Assembly: GCA_003153075.1 (NCBI GenBank)
Contig: PMBW01000152.1
Coordinates: 1,294-7,338, forward strand
Reading direction: 5' to 3'
From: Dehalococcoidia bacterium
Lineage (GTDB): Bacteria > Chloroflexota > Dehalococcoidia > Dehalococcoidales > Fen-1064
Length of the DNA: 6,045 nt
Shown: one piece after another, positions 1 through 6,045 of the stretch
Layout: each line of letters begins with the position of its first letter
How positions within the stretch are numbered: position 1 is the first letter of the stretch
Notes under the pieces: model-generated
Told to the model about the DNA's origin: nothing
What the model saw: the letters and a program-made list of their open reading frames with translations, nothing else
The model's database searches: none
Position numbers and translations under genes: made by a program

Positions 1-276
1 GCGCCCAAAATACGCGCTATGGAGATCATCGCGGAAATGGAACCGGAAAAAAGAGGCCCCTATGCCGGGGCGGCAGGCTATTTTTCCTTCTCCGGGAACA
101 TGGACATGGCGATCGCTATCCGCACAATGGTGGTCAATAAAGGGGTAGCTTATGTGCAGGCCGGAGCCGGGATTGTTTATGACAGCGTGCCATCGCGGGA
201 GTATGAAGAGAGCCTGAACAAAGCGCGGGCATTGTTGAAGGCGCTGGAGCAGGCCGAAAGTGAAAACAGCCGATGA
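1..276 (+). CDS. trpE: Anthranilate synthase component I, C-terminal fragment (5' end outside window)
   Basis: TrpE converts chorismate to anthranilate, using ammonia delivered by the TrpG glutaminase; this is the first step of the tryptophan branch. The frame is open from base 1 (reading [10 protein letters not shown]) to a TGA at 274-276, giving the last 91 residues of a protein normally near 490-520 residues. Visible chorismate-enzyme motifs, in order: [42 protein letters not shown] and an EYEESLNKA tail. By comparison with the Serratia/Salmonella enzymes, the two glutamates of EYEE (codons 199-201 and 208-210) match the Mg2+-binding pair, the arginine of AIAIRT matches the conserved substrate-binding arginine, and the lysine of NKA is also conserved. 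The feedback site for tryptophan is in the missing N-terminal part and cannot be assessed. PabB and isochorismate synthases share this fold, but the adjoining trpG-trpD-trpC genes and the AIAIRT/DSVP wording favour TrpE. The gene is cut by the window edge, not broken. Confidence 0.95.
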   Translation, partial: APKIRAMEIIAEMEPEKRGPYAGAAGYFSFSGNMDMAIAIRTMVVNKGVAYVQAGAGIVYDSVPSREYEESLNKARALLKALEQAESENSR

Positions 277-289
277 AGATTAGCGCCAC

Positions 290-378
290 TTGTCATCCTG
301 AACTGAAGAATCCAGTAACCGGATGCTTCGCTATATTTACCGGGGATAATGGGATAATCGATGGGCTCAGCCTGACAA
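290..378. repeat. Imperfect palindrome in the trpE-trpG gap, probable degenerate dispersed repeat
   Basis: This fills most of the 112-nt gap between trpE and trpG. An outer pair of arms, TTGTCATCCTGAAC (290-303) and GCTCAGCCTGACAA (365-378), is complementary at 11 of 14 positions. Inside it, GAAGAATCC (305-313) and GGATGCTTC (321-329) form a 9-bp stem with one mismatch and a 7-nt loop. The wording TGTCATCCTGA...GAAGAATCC...GGATGCTTCGCT...CAGCCTGACA resembles intergenic palindromes dispersed in many copies in some bacterial genomes; that family link is from memory and needs a genome-wide search. The right arm reads as continuous if 35 nt (330-364) are removed, as if interrupted. No T-run follows either stem, so it does not look like an intrinsic terminator. 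The outer right arm abuts the trpG ribosome binding site. Confidence 0.55.
343..358. repeat. Tandem duplication of the octamer GGGATAAT
   Basis: GGGATAAT occurs twice head to tail (343-350 and 351-358) inside the stretch that interrupts the palindrome of the trpE-trpG gap. It is directly visible. Each copy contains a GATAAT similar to a -10 box, but no suitable -35 hexamer lies about 17 nt upstream, so I treat it as a small tandem repeat and not a promoter. Confidence 0.6.
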
Positions 379-383
379 AGGAG
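377..383 (+). promoter_or_regulatory. Ribosome binding site of trpG
   Basis: AAAGGAG lies 5 nt before the ATG at 389 and fixes the trpG start. Its first two bases also belong to the right outer arm of the upstream palindrome (365-378), so folding of the leader could in principle affect access to it; that effect is inference. Confidence 0.8.
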
Positions 384-388
384 AACAC

Positions 389-958
389 ATGTTGTTACTG
401 ATCGATAATTATGACAGCTTTACCTACAACCTCTTCCAGTATTTCAGTGAACTGAGAGAAGAAGTGCTGGTATTACGAAATAACAAAACCACTATCGGGG
501 AGATTGAAGAATTAAAACCGCAGCGGATCGTCATTTCCCCCGGGCCGTCTACACCGGAAAATGCCGGTATCTCAAATGCAGTAATCAAGCATTTCAGTCG
601 AAAATTACCGATGCTCGGCGTCTGCCTGGGACATCAATGTATCGGCTACACTTACGGGGGAACCGTGGGGCGAGCGCCGGTGATCATGCACGGCAAATCT
701 TCCTTGATCCACCATAACAAACAGGGGGTTTTTGCCGGAATTAACAACCCGTTCTCCGCTATCCGCTACCATTCACTGGAAGTAAAGCGTGAAAACCTTC
801 CGGATTGTTTTGAAATCACCGCCTGGACGGATGACGGGACGATCATGGGGATGCGGCATAAGACCTACCCGCTGCAGGGTGTGCAGTTCCACCCGGAGTC
901 TTTCATGACCCAGAACGGGAAAGAACTACTCAGCAATTTTCTAAAGGGAGCGAATTAA
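389..958 (+). CDS. trpG: Anthranilate synthase component II, glutamine amidotransferase subunit
   Basis: This is a class I glutaminase that releases ammonia from glutamine and channels it to TrpE; some bacteria also use it as PabA for folate synthesis. It has 189 residues, the usual size for a free-standing TrpG. Motifs: the N-terminal LLIDNYDSFTYNL signature, SPGPSTPENAG with the oxyanion-loop glycine (about residues 50-60), the nucleophile elbow GVCLGHQCIG with catalytic Cys79, MHGKSS (about 100-105) typical of the TrpG/PabA group, and the C-terminal QFHPES with catalytic His168 and Glu170. All three members of the Cys-His-Glu triad are present, so it should be active. The ATG at 389 is supported by AAAGGAG 5 nt upstream and by the signature starting at residue 3. 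It follows trpE after a 112-nt gap and ends 1 nt before trpD. It is not fused to TrpE or TrpD. TrpG and PabA cannot be separated by sequence alone, but the context makes TrpG the main role. Confidence 0.97.
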   Translation: MLLLIDNYDSFTYNLFQYFSELREEVLVLRNNKTTIGEIEELKPQRIVISPGPSTPENAGISNAVIKHFSRKLPMLGVCLGHQCIGYTYGGTVGRAPVIMHGKSSLIHHNKQGVFAGINNPFSAIRYHSLEVKRENLPDCFEITAWTDDGTIMGMRHKTYPLQGVQFHPESFMTQNGKELLSNFLKGAN

Positions 959-959
959 C

Positions 960-1973
960 ATGATAAAAGAAGCTATAGGGCAACTCGTCGGTGGACATTC
1001 GTTAACGATGGATCAATCCTCGACGGTGATGAATGAAATTATGGAAGGGACGGCCACCCCGGCCCAGTTTGGCGCCTTCGTGACCGCCTTGCGCTTCAAG
1101 GGTGAGACGGTAGAAGAGATCGCCGGTTTAGCCAGAACAATGCGGTCGAAAGCACTGCGCGTACATATTCAGGAGACGGTAGTCGATACCTGCGGCACCG
1201 GCGGCGACGGCGCCGGCACATTTAATATCTCGACAACTGCCGCCTTTGTCGCGGCAGCTTGCGGGTTGAAAGTGGCTAAACATGGTAACCGCGCCATGAG
1301 CAGTCAGTGCGGCAGCGCCGATGTGCTGGAAGCCCTGGGCGTTAAAATCGATCTTAATCCCTTACAGGTGCAGAAATGTCTGGAAACAGTGGGCATTGGT
1401 TTCATGCTGGCGCCGGTTTTTCATCCGGCGATGAAATACGCCGCCGGACCGCGTAAAGAAGTGGGTATCCGTACCGTGTTTAATATCCTCGGACCGCTGA
1501 CCAATCCCGCCGGCGCCGGGGCGCAGGTGCTGGGCGTGCCGGAAAAAAGCCTGACCATGAAGATGGCAACCGTGCTGAAAATGCTGAATTGTCAGCATGC
1601 CCTGGTGGTACACGGCGAAGATGGGCTGGATGAGATCACTAACACTGGAAAAACATTTATTGCGGAATTAAAAAACGGCTCGATCACTTACTACGAAATT
1701 ACGCCGGAAGAGTTCGGCCTGCAGAGAGCCGCGCCGGAGAGTCTAAAAGGCGGTACAACCGGAAACAACGCCGACCTGTTACGCAGTATTTTATCCGGCA
1801 AGAAAGGCCCGCAGCGCGATATCGTGCTGATGAATACCGCGGCGGCGCTAACCGCAGGGGACAAAGTAACATCATTCGGAGAGGGCATTACGTTGGCCGG
1901 CGCGGCAATAGACAGTGGGAAAGCGCTGCAAAAAGTCGAGGAACTGATCGAGTTCAGTCAAAACGCGAATTAG
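960..1973 (+). CDS. trpD: Anthranilate phosphoribosyltransferase
   Basis: TrpD transfers the phosphoribosyl group of PRPP to anthranilate, giving N-(5'-phosphoribosyl)anthranilate. At 337 residues it is the normal length of a monofunctional TrpD. Residues 1-70 form the helical N-terminal domain. The PRPP loop is DTCGTGGDGAGTFNIST (GTGGD at 79-83), followed by VAKHGNR (KHGNR 107-111) and GSADVLEALGV. The anthranilate-site region is FHPAMKYAAGPRKEVGIRT, with Arg165 aligned to the conserved anthranilate-contacting arginine, then FNILGPLTNPA. The Mg2+-binding Asp-Glu pair is in DGLDEIT (Asp224, Glu225). All catalytic features are intact. The first histidine of the frequent HHPAM motif is Phe155 here, a position I believe to be variable. 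Translation probably starts at ATG 960, one base after the trpG stop, with AAGGGAG at 944-950 inside the end of trpG. That spacing suggests translational coupling to trpG. Confidence 0.97.
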   Translation: MIKEAIGQLVGGHSLTMDQSSTVMNEIMEGTATPAQFGAFVTALRFKGETVEEIAGLARTMRSKALRVHIQETVVDTCGTGGDGAGTFNISTTAAFVAAACGLKVAKHGNRAMSSQCGSADVLEALGVKIDLNPLQVQKCLETVGIGFMLAPVFHPAMKYAAGPRKEVGIRTVFNILGPLTNPAGAGAQVLGVPEKSLTMKMATVLKMLNCQHALVVHGEDGLDEITNTGKTFIAELKNGSITYYEITPEEFGLQRAAPESLKGGTTGNNADLLRSILSGKKGPQRDIVLMNTAAALTAGDKVTSFGEGITLAGAAIDSGKALQKVEELIEFSQNAN

Positions 1974-1981
1974 GGAAGAAT

Positions 1982-2758
1982 ATGTTTTTAAATAAGATTT
2001 TCGCTGAAACCGTTATAGATGTCGAAAAAAGGAAGAGACGATTACCCGTCGCCGAGATGGCGGCCCGTGCAGAATCGCAACCGCCGCCGCTTGATTTTGC
2101 CGCGGCGCTCAAAGGCGACGCAGTCCGCCTGATTGCCGAAGTAAAAAGAGCTTCGCCTTCGCGGGGTCTCATCAGCCTGAATTTCAATGCTGTCGATATT
2201 GCCAGAATTTATGCGGCGAACGGCGCGGCGGCCATATCCGTCCTGACCGAGCCGAAATACTTTCAGGGCAGCCTGGAATACCTGCGGGATATTAAGAAAG
2301 CATTAGCGGATAAACCTTTACCCCTGTTGAGAAAGGATTTCATCATCGACCCTTACCAGATCTATGAAGCGCGGGCTTACGGCGCGGATTGCATCCTGCT
2401 GATCGTCGCCATCCTGAACACCGAGCAGCTCTCCGAGCTCCTGCAGTTGACGCACCAGCTGGGGATGATGGCCCTGGTAGAGGTGCATAACGAAACGGAA
2501 GTGGACGTTGCCGTCATGAGCGGCGCAAAAATCATCGGCATTAACAACCGCGATTTAAGCACTTTCCAGGTCGACCTAAAAACCACCGCCAGGCTGTGCC
2601 CGCTGATCCCCCCCGACCGGATTGTGGTGAGTGAGAGCGGCATCAAGACCCATGAAGATATGCGTAATCTGTGGGATTGGGTGGTAAATGCCGCGCTCAT
2701 CGGTGAGGCTTTAATCACAGCGCCGGATATCGCGGCAAAAATGAGGGAGCTGTTATGA
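1982..2758 (+). CDS. trpC: Indole-3-glycerol-phosphate synthase
   Basis: TrpC is a (beta/alpha)8-barrel enzyme that decarboxylates and cyclises CdRP to indole-3-glycerol phosphate. It has 258 residues, typical of a stand-alone TrpC without the TrpF fusion seen in enterobacteria. Signature residues: AEVKRASPSRG (Glu53, Lys55), SVLTEPKYFQGS, LLRKDFIID (Lys118), ALVEVHNE (Glu167), GINNRDL (Asn188), VSESGI (Ser219) and ALIGEALI (phosphate-binding Gly-Glu). Lys118, Glu167, Asn188 and Ser219 line up at a constant offset of eight with the catalytic residues 110, 159, 180 and 211 of the Sulfolobus enzyme, so the active site appears complete. ATG 1982 lies 8 nt after the trpD stop. Its ribosome binding site, GGGAAG, is modest and begins inside the trpD stop codon. 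The 3' end overlaps trpF by 4 nt (ATGA). Confidence 0.97.
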   Translation: MFLNKIFAETVIDVEKRKRRLPVAEMAARAESQPPPLDFAAALKGDAVRLIAEVKRASPSRGLISLNFNAVDIARIYAANGAAAISVLTEPKYFQGSLEYLRDIKKALADKPLPLLRKDFIIDPYQIYEARAYGADCILLIVAILNTEQLSELLQLTHQLGMMALVEVHNETEVDVAVMSGAKIIGINNRDLSTFQVDLKTTARLCPLIPPDRIVVSESGIKTHEDMRNLWDWVVNAALIGEALITAPDIAAKMRELL

Positions 2759-3432
2759 CCTGGATTAAGATCTGCGGCATCTCCGATATTGAATCTGCGG
2801 TGGCTGCCAGTGAAGCGGGCGCCGATTACCTGGGGATGGTCTTTGTCCCCGGACGCCGGCAGGTGACCCCTGAAAAAGCCCTGCAAATCGTCACGGCGGT
2901 GCGGCAATTAGACCCGCGCCCGCAGATCGTCGGCGTTTTTGTGAAGAAACCGGCCGTAGAAGTAAACCAGATCACAGATTACTGCAAGTTGGATTGGGCG
3001 CAACTCAGCGGGGATGAAAGCTGGGATTACTGCAAGCAGCTCAAATCTCCGGTGATCAAGGCTTTTCATATCCCCGTCGATGCCCGGCAGGCGGAAATTT
3101 CTACTGAGATCTGGAAGGGGTACAGTGTTATTCCTCCCCATCAGCTGATCTGTCTGCTGGATTCTACAGTGGGGGGCGCTTACGGCGGCACCGGCAAGCC
3201 TTTTCACTGGCAGATCGCGAAATCGGTGGCGGAAAAATTTTCGGTGATGATCGCCGGGGGGTTGACGCCGGATAATGTCGGGGAACTGATCAAATCGGTC
3301 AGGCCATGGGGCGTAGATGTTTCCAGCGGCATTGAGACTAACGGCAAGAAGGATATTTTTAAAATAAAAGCTTTTATCGATACTGTTCGCAAAATCGATC
3401 TTGAACATAAAGGAGGTGGCCATCTTGATTGA
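2755..3432 (+). CDS. trpF: Phosphoribosylanthranilate isomerase
   Basis: TrpF is a single (beta/alpha)8 barrel that performs the Amadori rearrangement of phosphoribosylanthranilate to CdRP, the substrate of TrpC. It has 225 residues, slightly longer than the usual 200-210; the extra part is a glycine-rich tail (KGGGHLD). Motifs: WIKICGI with the general-base Cys7, FVPGRR (Arg34), AQLSGDES (usually QLHGDE), LLDS with the general-acid Asp136, [19 protein letters not shown] and VDVSSGIE (phosphate binding). Catalytic Cys and Asp are both present. Two mild departures: Ser85 for the usual His in QLHG, and His151 where GTGxxFDW normally has Asp. ATG 2755 overlaps the trpC stop as ATGA, with GAGGGAG 5 nt upstream, so translation is probably coupled to trpC. 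The tail codons double as the strong ribosome binding site of trpB, and the gene overlaps trpB by 8 nt if trpB starts at TTG 3425. Confidence 0.96.
   Translation: MTWIKICGISDIESAVAASEAGADYLGMVFVPGRRQVTPEKALQIVTAVRQLDPRPQIVGVFVKKPAVEVNQITDYCKLDWAQLSGDESWDYCKQLKSPVIKAFHIPVDARQAEISTEIWKGYSVIPPHQLICLLDSTVGGAYGGTGKPFHWQIAKSVAEKFSVMIAGGLTPDNVGELIKSVRPWGVDVSSGIETNGKKDIFKIKAFIDTVRKIDLEHKGGGHLD
3409..3418 (+). promoter_or_regulatory. Strong Shine-Dalgarno inside trpF that decides the trpB start
   Basis: AAAGGAGGTG is a 10-nt perfect complement to the 3' tail of bacterial 16S rRNA. Its AGGAGG core (3411-3416) is 8 nt before the in-frame TTG at 3425. An upstream in-frame TTG (3401) would place this site inside the coding sequence, and a GTG at 3416 overlaps it, so both are unlikely starts. 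It is the best ribosome binding site in the window and may offset the weak TTG start. Confidence 0.85.
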
Positions 3433-4609
3433 AAAACAGGGTTATTTTGGAAACTACGGCGGCAGGTTCGTGCCGGAAACACTGGTACCGGCGCTGGAGG
3501 AACTGACCGCTGCTTACAAAGCTTTACAAAATGATTTCGCATTCTGGCAGGAATTTGATTCTTTATGTCATTACTATATCGGCAGACCGACCCCGCTCTA
3601 TTTCGCCGAAAGATTAACGGCACAGTGCGGCGGCGCGAAGATCCTGCTAAAAAGAGAAGACCTGGCACATACCGGCGCGCACAAGATAAACAACGCGGTG
3701 GGACAGGCATTACTGACGAAAAAACTCGGCAAAAAACGCATTATCGCCGAAACCGGCGCCGGGCAGCACGGCGTAGCCACCGCCGCGGTCAGCGCCCTGA
3801 TGGGCATGGAATGCGTGATCTACATGGGCTCCGACGACATCCAAAGGCAGAAGTTAAATGTCTTCCGCATGAGACTGATGGGCGCGGAAGTGCGGCCGGT
3901 TTCTTCCGGCAGCCGCACGCTCAAAGATGCCATCAACGAAGCTTTCCGCGACTGGGTCAGTAATGTCAGCACCTCGCATTACCTGTTAGGATCGGTGGTC
4001 GGACCGTACCCATATCCGGCCATGGTGCGGGATTTCCAGTCAGTTATCGGCAAAGAAACCCGGGAACAGATGCTGAAAGATTACAAGCGTCTGCCAGATT
4101 ATGTCGTCGCCTGTGTCGGCGGCGGCAGCAACTCGATGGGAATATTCTATCCGTTCCTGAATGATAAAGCAGTAAAACTGATCGGTGTTGAAGCCGCCGG
4201 TCACGGCTTGGAAACCGGCGAACACGCCGCCACTCTGGCAGCGGGCACAGTGGGTGTTCTGCACGGCGCCAAATCCTACGTTTTACAGGACAAAGACGGT
4301 CAAATACTCGCCACCCACAGTATTTCCGCCGGATTGGATTACCCCGGCGTCGGGCCGGAACACAGTTTCCTGAAGGACAGCGGGCGCGCAACCTATGCTT
4401 CGATCACTGATAAAGAGGCACTGGACGGTTTTCAGTTGTTATGCCGCTCTGAGGGAATCATCCCTGCGCTGGAATCCTCACACGCGATCGCCCACGCGGT
4501 AAAACTGGCACGCACGCTGCATAAAGACCAGATCATCGTAATCAATCTGTCCGGCCGCGGCGATAAAGACCTGGATATCGTGAATCAGGCACTGGGAGCA
4601 CAACAATGA
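3425..4609 (+). CDS. trpB: Tryptophan synthase beta subunit (TTG start)
   Basis: TrpB is the PLP enzyme that condenses indole, received through a tunnel from TrpA, with serine to give tryptophan. From TTG 3425 the protein has 394 residues (Salmonella TrpB has 397) and begins [19 protein letters not shown] after the initiator. With this start the PLP lysine of [14 protein letters not shown] is Lys87 and the catalytic glutamate of AETGAGQHG is Glu109, identical to Salmonella numbering, which supports the choice. The phosphate cradle GGGSNSMG is at about 232-239, the family motifs [12 protein letters not shown] and [16 protein letters not shown] are present, and the C-terminal LSGRGDKD holds the serine (376) that contacts the PLP ring nitrogen. 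This is the canonical TrpB1 type that pairs with TrpA, not the longer TrpB2. The frame stays open upstream to TTG 3401, but that start has no ribosome binding site. The stop overlaps the trpA start as ATGA, as expected for subunits made in equal amounts. Confidence 0.97.
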   Translation: MIEKQGYFGNYGGRFVPETLVPALEELTAAYKALQNDFAFWQEFDSLCHYYIGRPTPLYFAERLTAQCGGAKILLKREDLAHTGAHKINNAVGQALLTKKLGKKRIIAETGAGQHGVATAAVSALMGMECVIYMGSDDIQRQKLNVFRMRLMGAEVRPVSSGSRTLKDAINEAFRDWVSNVSTSHYLLGSVVGPYPYPAMVRDFQSVIGKETREQMLKDYKRLPDYVVACVGGGSNSMGIFYPFLNDKAVKLIGVEAAGHGLETGEHAATLAAGTVGVLHGAKSYVLQDKDGQILATHSISAGLDYPGVGPEHSFLKDSGRATYASITDKEALDGFQLLCRSEGIIPALESSHAIAHAVKLARTLHKDQIIVINLSGRGDKDLDIVNQALGAQQ

Positions 4610-5388
4610 GCCGAATTGAATCCGTTTTTAAGCAAAAGCATCATACGGCGCTGATCGCCTATGTCACCGTTGGCTATCCCTCTATCGAGGCTACGCTGAA
4701 AATGGTTCCCCTCCTGGCGGAATGCGGCTGCGACATCGTCGAATTGGGTATCCCGTTTTCAGACCCGATGGCAGACGGCGCGACGATTCAGCGCGCCAGC
4801 TTCAAGGCGTTGGAAAACGGAGTGACTACTTCGTTGTGCCTGGCTACCGCCAAAAAGCTGAGTAAAACAACTTCTATTCCGCTGGTATTCATGACCTATT
4901 ACAACCCGATTTATCACTACGGATTGCAAAAATTCTGCGGCGATTGCGTCACGTCCGGAATAGACGGCTTGATCGTCCCGGAACTGCCGCCGGAAGAAGG
5001 TGACGAATTGGGGGATCTGGCAGGCAAATCCGGCGTCGACCTAATCTACCTTTTAGCTCCTACCAGCGTGGAAGAGCGGATCAGACTAATAGCAAATAAA
5101 TCACGCGGGTTTATCTATCTCGTCTCCATTGCCGGAGTGACTGGAACCCGCGCCGAACTGCCGTCGGATCTGGGCCAATTTATTCTGAAAGTTAAGCAAA
5201 TTGCCAAACAACCGGTGTGCGTTGGCTTCGGTATCTCCACACACGAACAAGCCGCGCAGGTAGCAAAAACCGCCGACGGTGTCATTATCGGCAGTAAGCT
5301 CATCCAATTAATGGAAACCGACGATGCAGCAATGACGGCCACCCAATCCTTTATCCGGGAAACAAGAAAAGCGCTGGACAACATTTAA
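4606..5388 (+). CDS. trpA: Tryptophan synthase alpha subunit
   Basis: TrpA cleaves indole-3-glycerol phosphate to indole and glyceraldehyde 3-phosphate and passes indole to TrpB. It has 260 residues, the usual length. The signature [18 protein letters not shown] holds both catalytic acids, Glu46 and Asp57 (Glu49 and Asp60 in Salmonella). Further motifs: [10 protein letters not shown] at the N-terminus, [12 protein letters not shown], the mobile loop [12 protein letters not shown], and the phosphate-binding VGFGIST and GVIIGSKLI. One small departure is [10 protein letters not shown] where many homologues read LIVPDLPPEE (Glu126). The ATG at 4606 overlaps the trpB stop, with GGGAG 7 nt upstream inside trpB, so the alpha and beta subunits are probably translationally coupled. 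A 31-nt spacer without a terminator hairpin follows before aroF. Confidence 0.97.
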   Translation: MSRIESVFKQKHHTALIAYVTVGYPSIEATLKMVPLLAECGCDIVELGIPFSDPMADGATIQRASFKALENGVTTSLCLATAKKLSKTTSIPLVFMTYYNPIYHYGLQKFCGDCVTSGIDGLIVPELPPEEGDELGDLAGKSGVDLIYLLAPTSVEERIRLIANKSRGFIYLVSIAGVTGTRAELPSDLGQFILKVKQIAKQPVCVGFGISTHEQAAQVAKTADGVIIGSKLIQLMETDDAAMTATQSFIRETRKALDNI

Positions 5389-5419
5389 CCACCCTAAAAT
5401 TATTGACAGGAGTACTGAG

Positions 5420-6045
5420 ATGCTAGTCGTAATGAAAAATGACGCCACCGAAGAACAGGTTCAGGCGGTTATCAAAGAAATCGAGAAAATGGGTTATCGC
5501 GGGATTCCCATGCCCGGCGCGGAGCGGACCGCGGTCTGCATCGTCGGCAATAAAGGATCGGTTGACGGCGTCCGCCTGCTCACTATGGATGGGGTGAAAG
5601 AAGCGATCCCCGTTACTAAACCGTTTAAACTGGTCAGCAAAGAAACTAAAGCGGAGCCGACGGTTATCAGCATCGGGGATATCAAAATCGGCGGCGGTGA
5701 AGTTGTCGTTATGGCCGGGCCGTGCGCCGTCGAAAGTGAACGACAGGCCATGACTATCGGCCACTATGTGAAAGCGCTCGGCGCGCAGATATTCCGCGGC
5801 GGTGCGTTCAAACCTCGCACATCACCTTACAGCTTCCAGGGCCTGGGTGAGGAAGGCTTGCAAATACTGGCCAAAGTCCGCCGGGAAACGGGACTGCTGA
5901 TCGTCACCGAAGCGACCGATAACGCCAGCATCGACCTCGTTGAAAAATACGCCGATATTATCCAGATCGGGGCGCGCAATATGCAGAATTATTCGTTGTT
6001 GCGTCGCGCCGGACAGGCATCCAAACCGGTGCTGCTCAAGCGCGG
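5420..6045 (+). CDS. aroF: 3-deoxy-7-phosphoheptulonate (DAHP) synthase, type I-beta with N-terminal ferredoxin-like domain; 3' end outside window
   Basis: The enzyme condenses phosphoenolpyruvate with erythrose 4-phosphate, the first committed step of the shikimate pathway. The frame from ATG 5420 stays open to the window end: 208 codons plus two bases of a protein expected near 340 residues. Residues 1 to about 67 (start MLVVMKNDATEEQV, then GAERTAVCIVGNKG) match the ferredoxin-like domain of the Thermotoga maritima enzyme, where it mediates tyrosine/phenylalanine inhibition. A linker VTKPFKLVSKE leads to the barrel, with AGPCAVES, FRGGAFKPRTSPYSFQGLG, VTEATD, IQIGARNMQNYSLL and KPVLLKR. 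The metal-binding cysteine is Cys102 and the active-site lysine is Lys131, the same numbers as in T. maritima. The later metal ligands (His, Glu, Asp) lie beyond the edge. AGGAG (5408-5412) is 7 nt before the ATG. Chorismate mutase fusions occur in this family but only at ends outside the visible part, so a C-terminal fusion cannot be excluded. It is probably cotranscribed with trpA. Confidence 0.94.
   Translation, partial: MLVVMKNDATEEQVQAVIKEIEKMGYRGIPMPGAERTAVCIVGNKGSVDGVRLLTMDGVKEAIPVTKPFKLVSKETKAEPTVISIGDIKIGGGEVVVMAGPCAVESERQAMTIGHYVKALGAQIFRGGAFKPRTSPYSFQGLGEEGLQILAKVRRETGLLIVTEATDNASIDLVEKYADIIQIGARNMQNYSLLRRAGQASKPVLLKR

Noticed and set aside
305..329. Hairpin as an intrinsic terminator or trp attenuator
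   Set aside because: No T-run follows the stem, it is only moderately stable, there is no Trp-codon leader peptide, and it lies between trpE and trpG where an attenuator would be unusual.
332..358. Possible internal promoter before trpG (TATATT 332-337, GATAAT 345-350 and 353-358)
   Set aside because: No -35-like hexamer lies 16-18 nt upstream of any of them; the nearest TTGTCA (290-295) is 36 nt from TATATT and belongs to the palindrome arm.
2377..2907. Long minus-strand open frame of 176 codons opposite trpC/trpF
   Set aside because: It lies wholly antisense to two well-supported genes, shows no recognisable motif and spans their junction; it is a shadow of codon bias.
2908..3710. Overlapping minus-strand open frames (2908-3423 and 3204-3710) opposite trpF and trpB
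   Set aside because: Both mirror conserved coding sequence on the + strand, have low-complexity Arg/Pro-rich translations and lack their own family signals.
5403..5408. TTGACA in the trpA-aroF spacer as a -35 box
   Set aside because: It overlaps the aroF ribosome binding site and is 11 nt from the ATG, so no -10 box or transcript start fits before the gene.
5423..5764. Minus-strand open frame opposite the 5' part of aroF
   Set aside because: The + strand frame from 5420 carries clear DAHP synthase motifs throughout, so the antisense frame is incidental.

Overview
The window is one continuous stretch of a tryptophan biosynthesis operon, all on the + strand: the 3' end of trpE, then complete trpG, trpD, trpC, trpF, trpB and trpA, then the 5' two thirds of an aroF-type DAHP synthase gene that runs off the right edge. 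Every family call rests on signature motifs read directly in the translations. I see no RNA gene, insertion sequence, CRISPR array or frameshift.

Layout: trpE tail (1-276); a 112-nt gap (277-388) that is the only sizeable non-coding stretch; trpG (389-958); trpD (960-1973, 1 nt after trpG); trpC (1982-2758, 8 nt after trpD); trpF (2755-3432, 4-nt overlap); trpB (preferred start TTG 3425, ends 4609, 8-nt overlap); trpA (4606-5388, 4-nt overlap); 31-nt gap; aroF (5420 to beyond 6045). The overlaps and short spacers, most preceded by a clear Shine-Dalgarno, and the lack of any hairpin plus T-run terminator point to one polycistronic transcript. The operon promoter and any leader or attenuator would lie upstream of trpE, outside the window.

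Together the genes cover the full chorismate-to-tryptophan route: TrpE/TrpG make anthranilate, TrpD adds phosphoribosyl, TrpF isomerises it, TrpC closes the indole ring, and TrpA/TrpB make tryptophan. AroF catalyses the first committed step of the shikimate pathway, so the operon appears to couple the entry step of aromatic biosynthesis to the tryptophan branch. TrpG is not fused to TrpE or TrpD, and TrpC is not fused to TrpF.

The organism is bacterial with moderate GC (a little over 50 % by eye). The E-G-D-C-F-B-A-aroF order, the Thermotoga-like DAHP synthase with an N-terminal ferredoxin-like domain, and the protein style would fit an anaerobic lineage such as Dehalococcoidia (Chloroflexota), but this is a weak inference, not an identification.

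The least ordinary part is the trpE-trpG gap. It holds what looks like a dispersed imperfect palindrome (outer arms 290-303 and 365-378, inner hairpin 305-329) whose right arm seems to be split by about 35 nt, and the gap is also spanned by a 42-codon open frame that overlaps the trpE stop. The rest is conventional metabolism; I found no evidence of a novel system.
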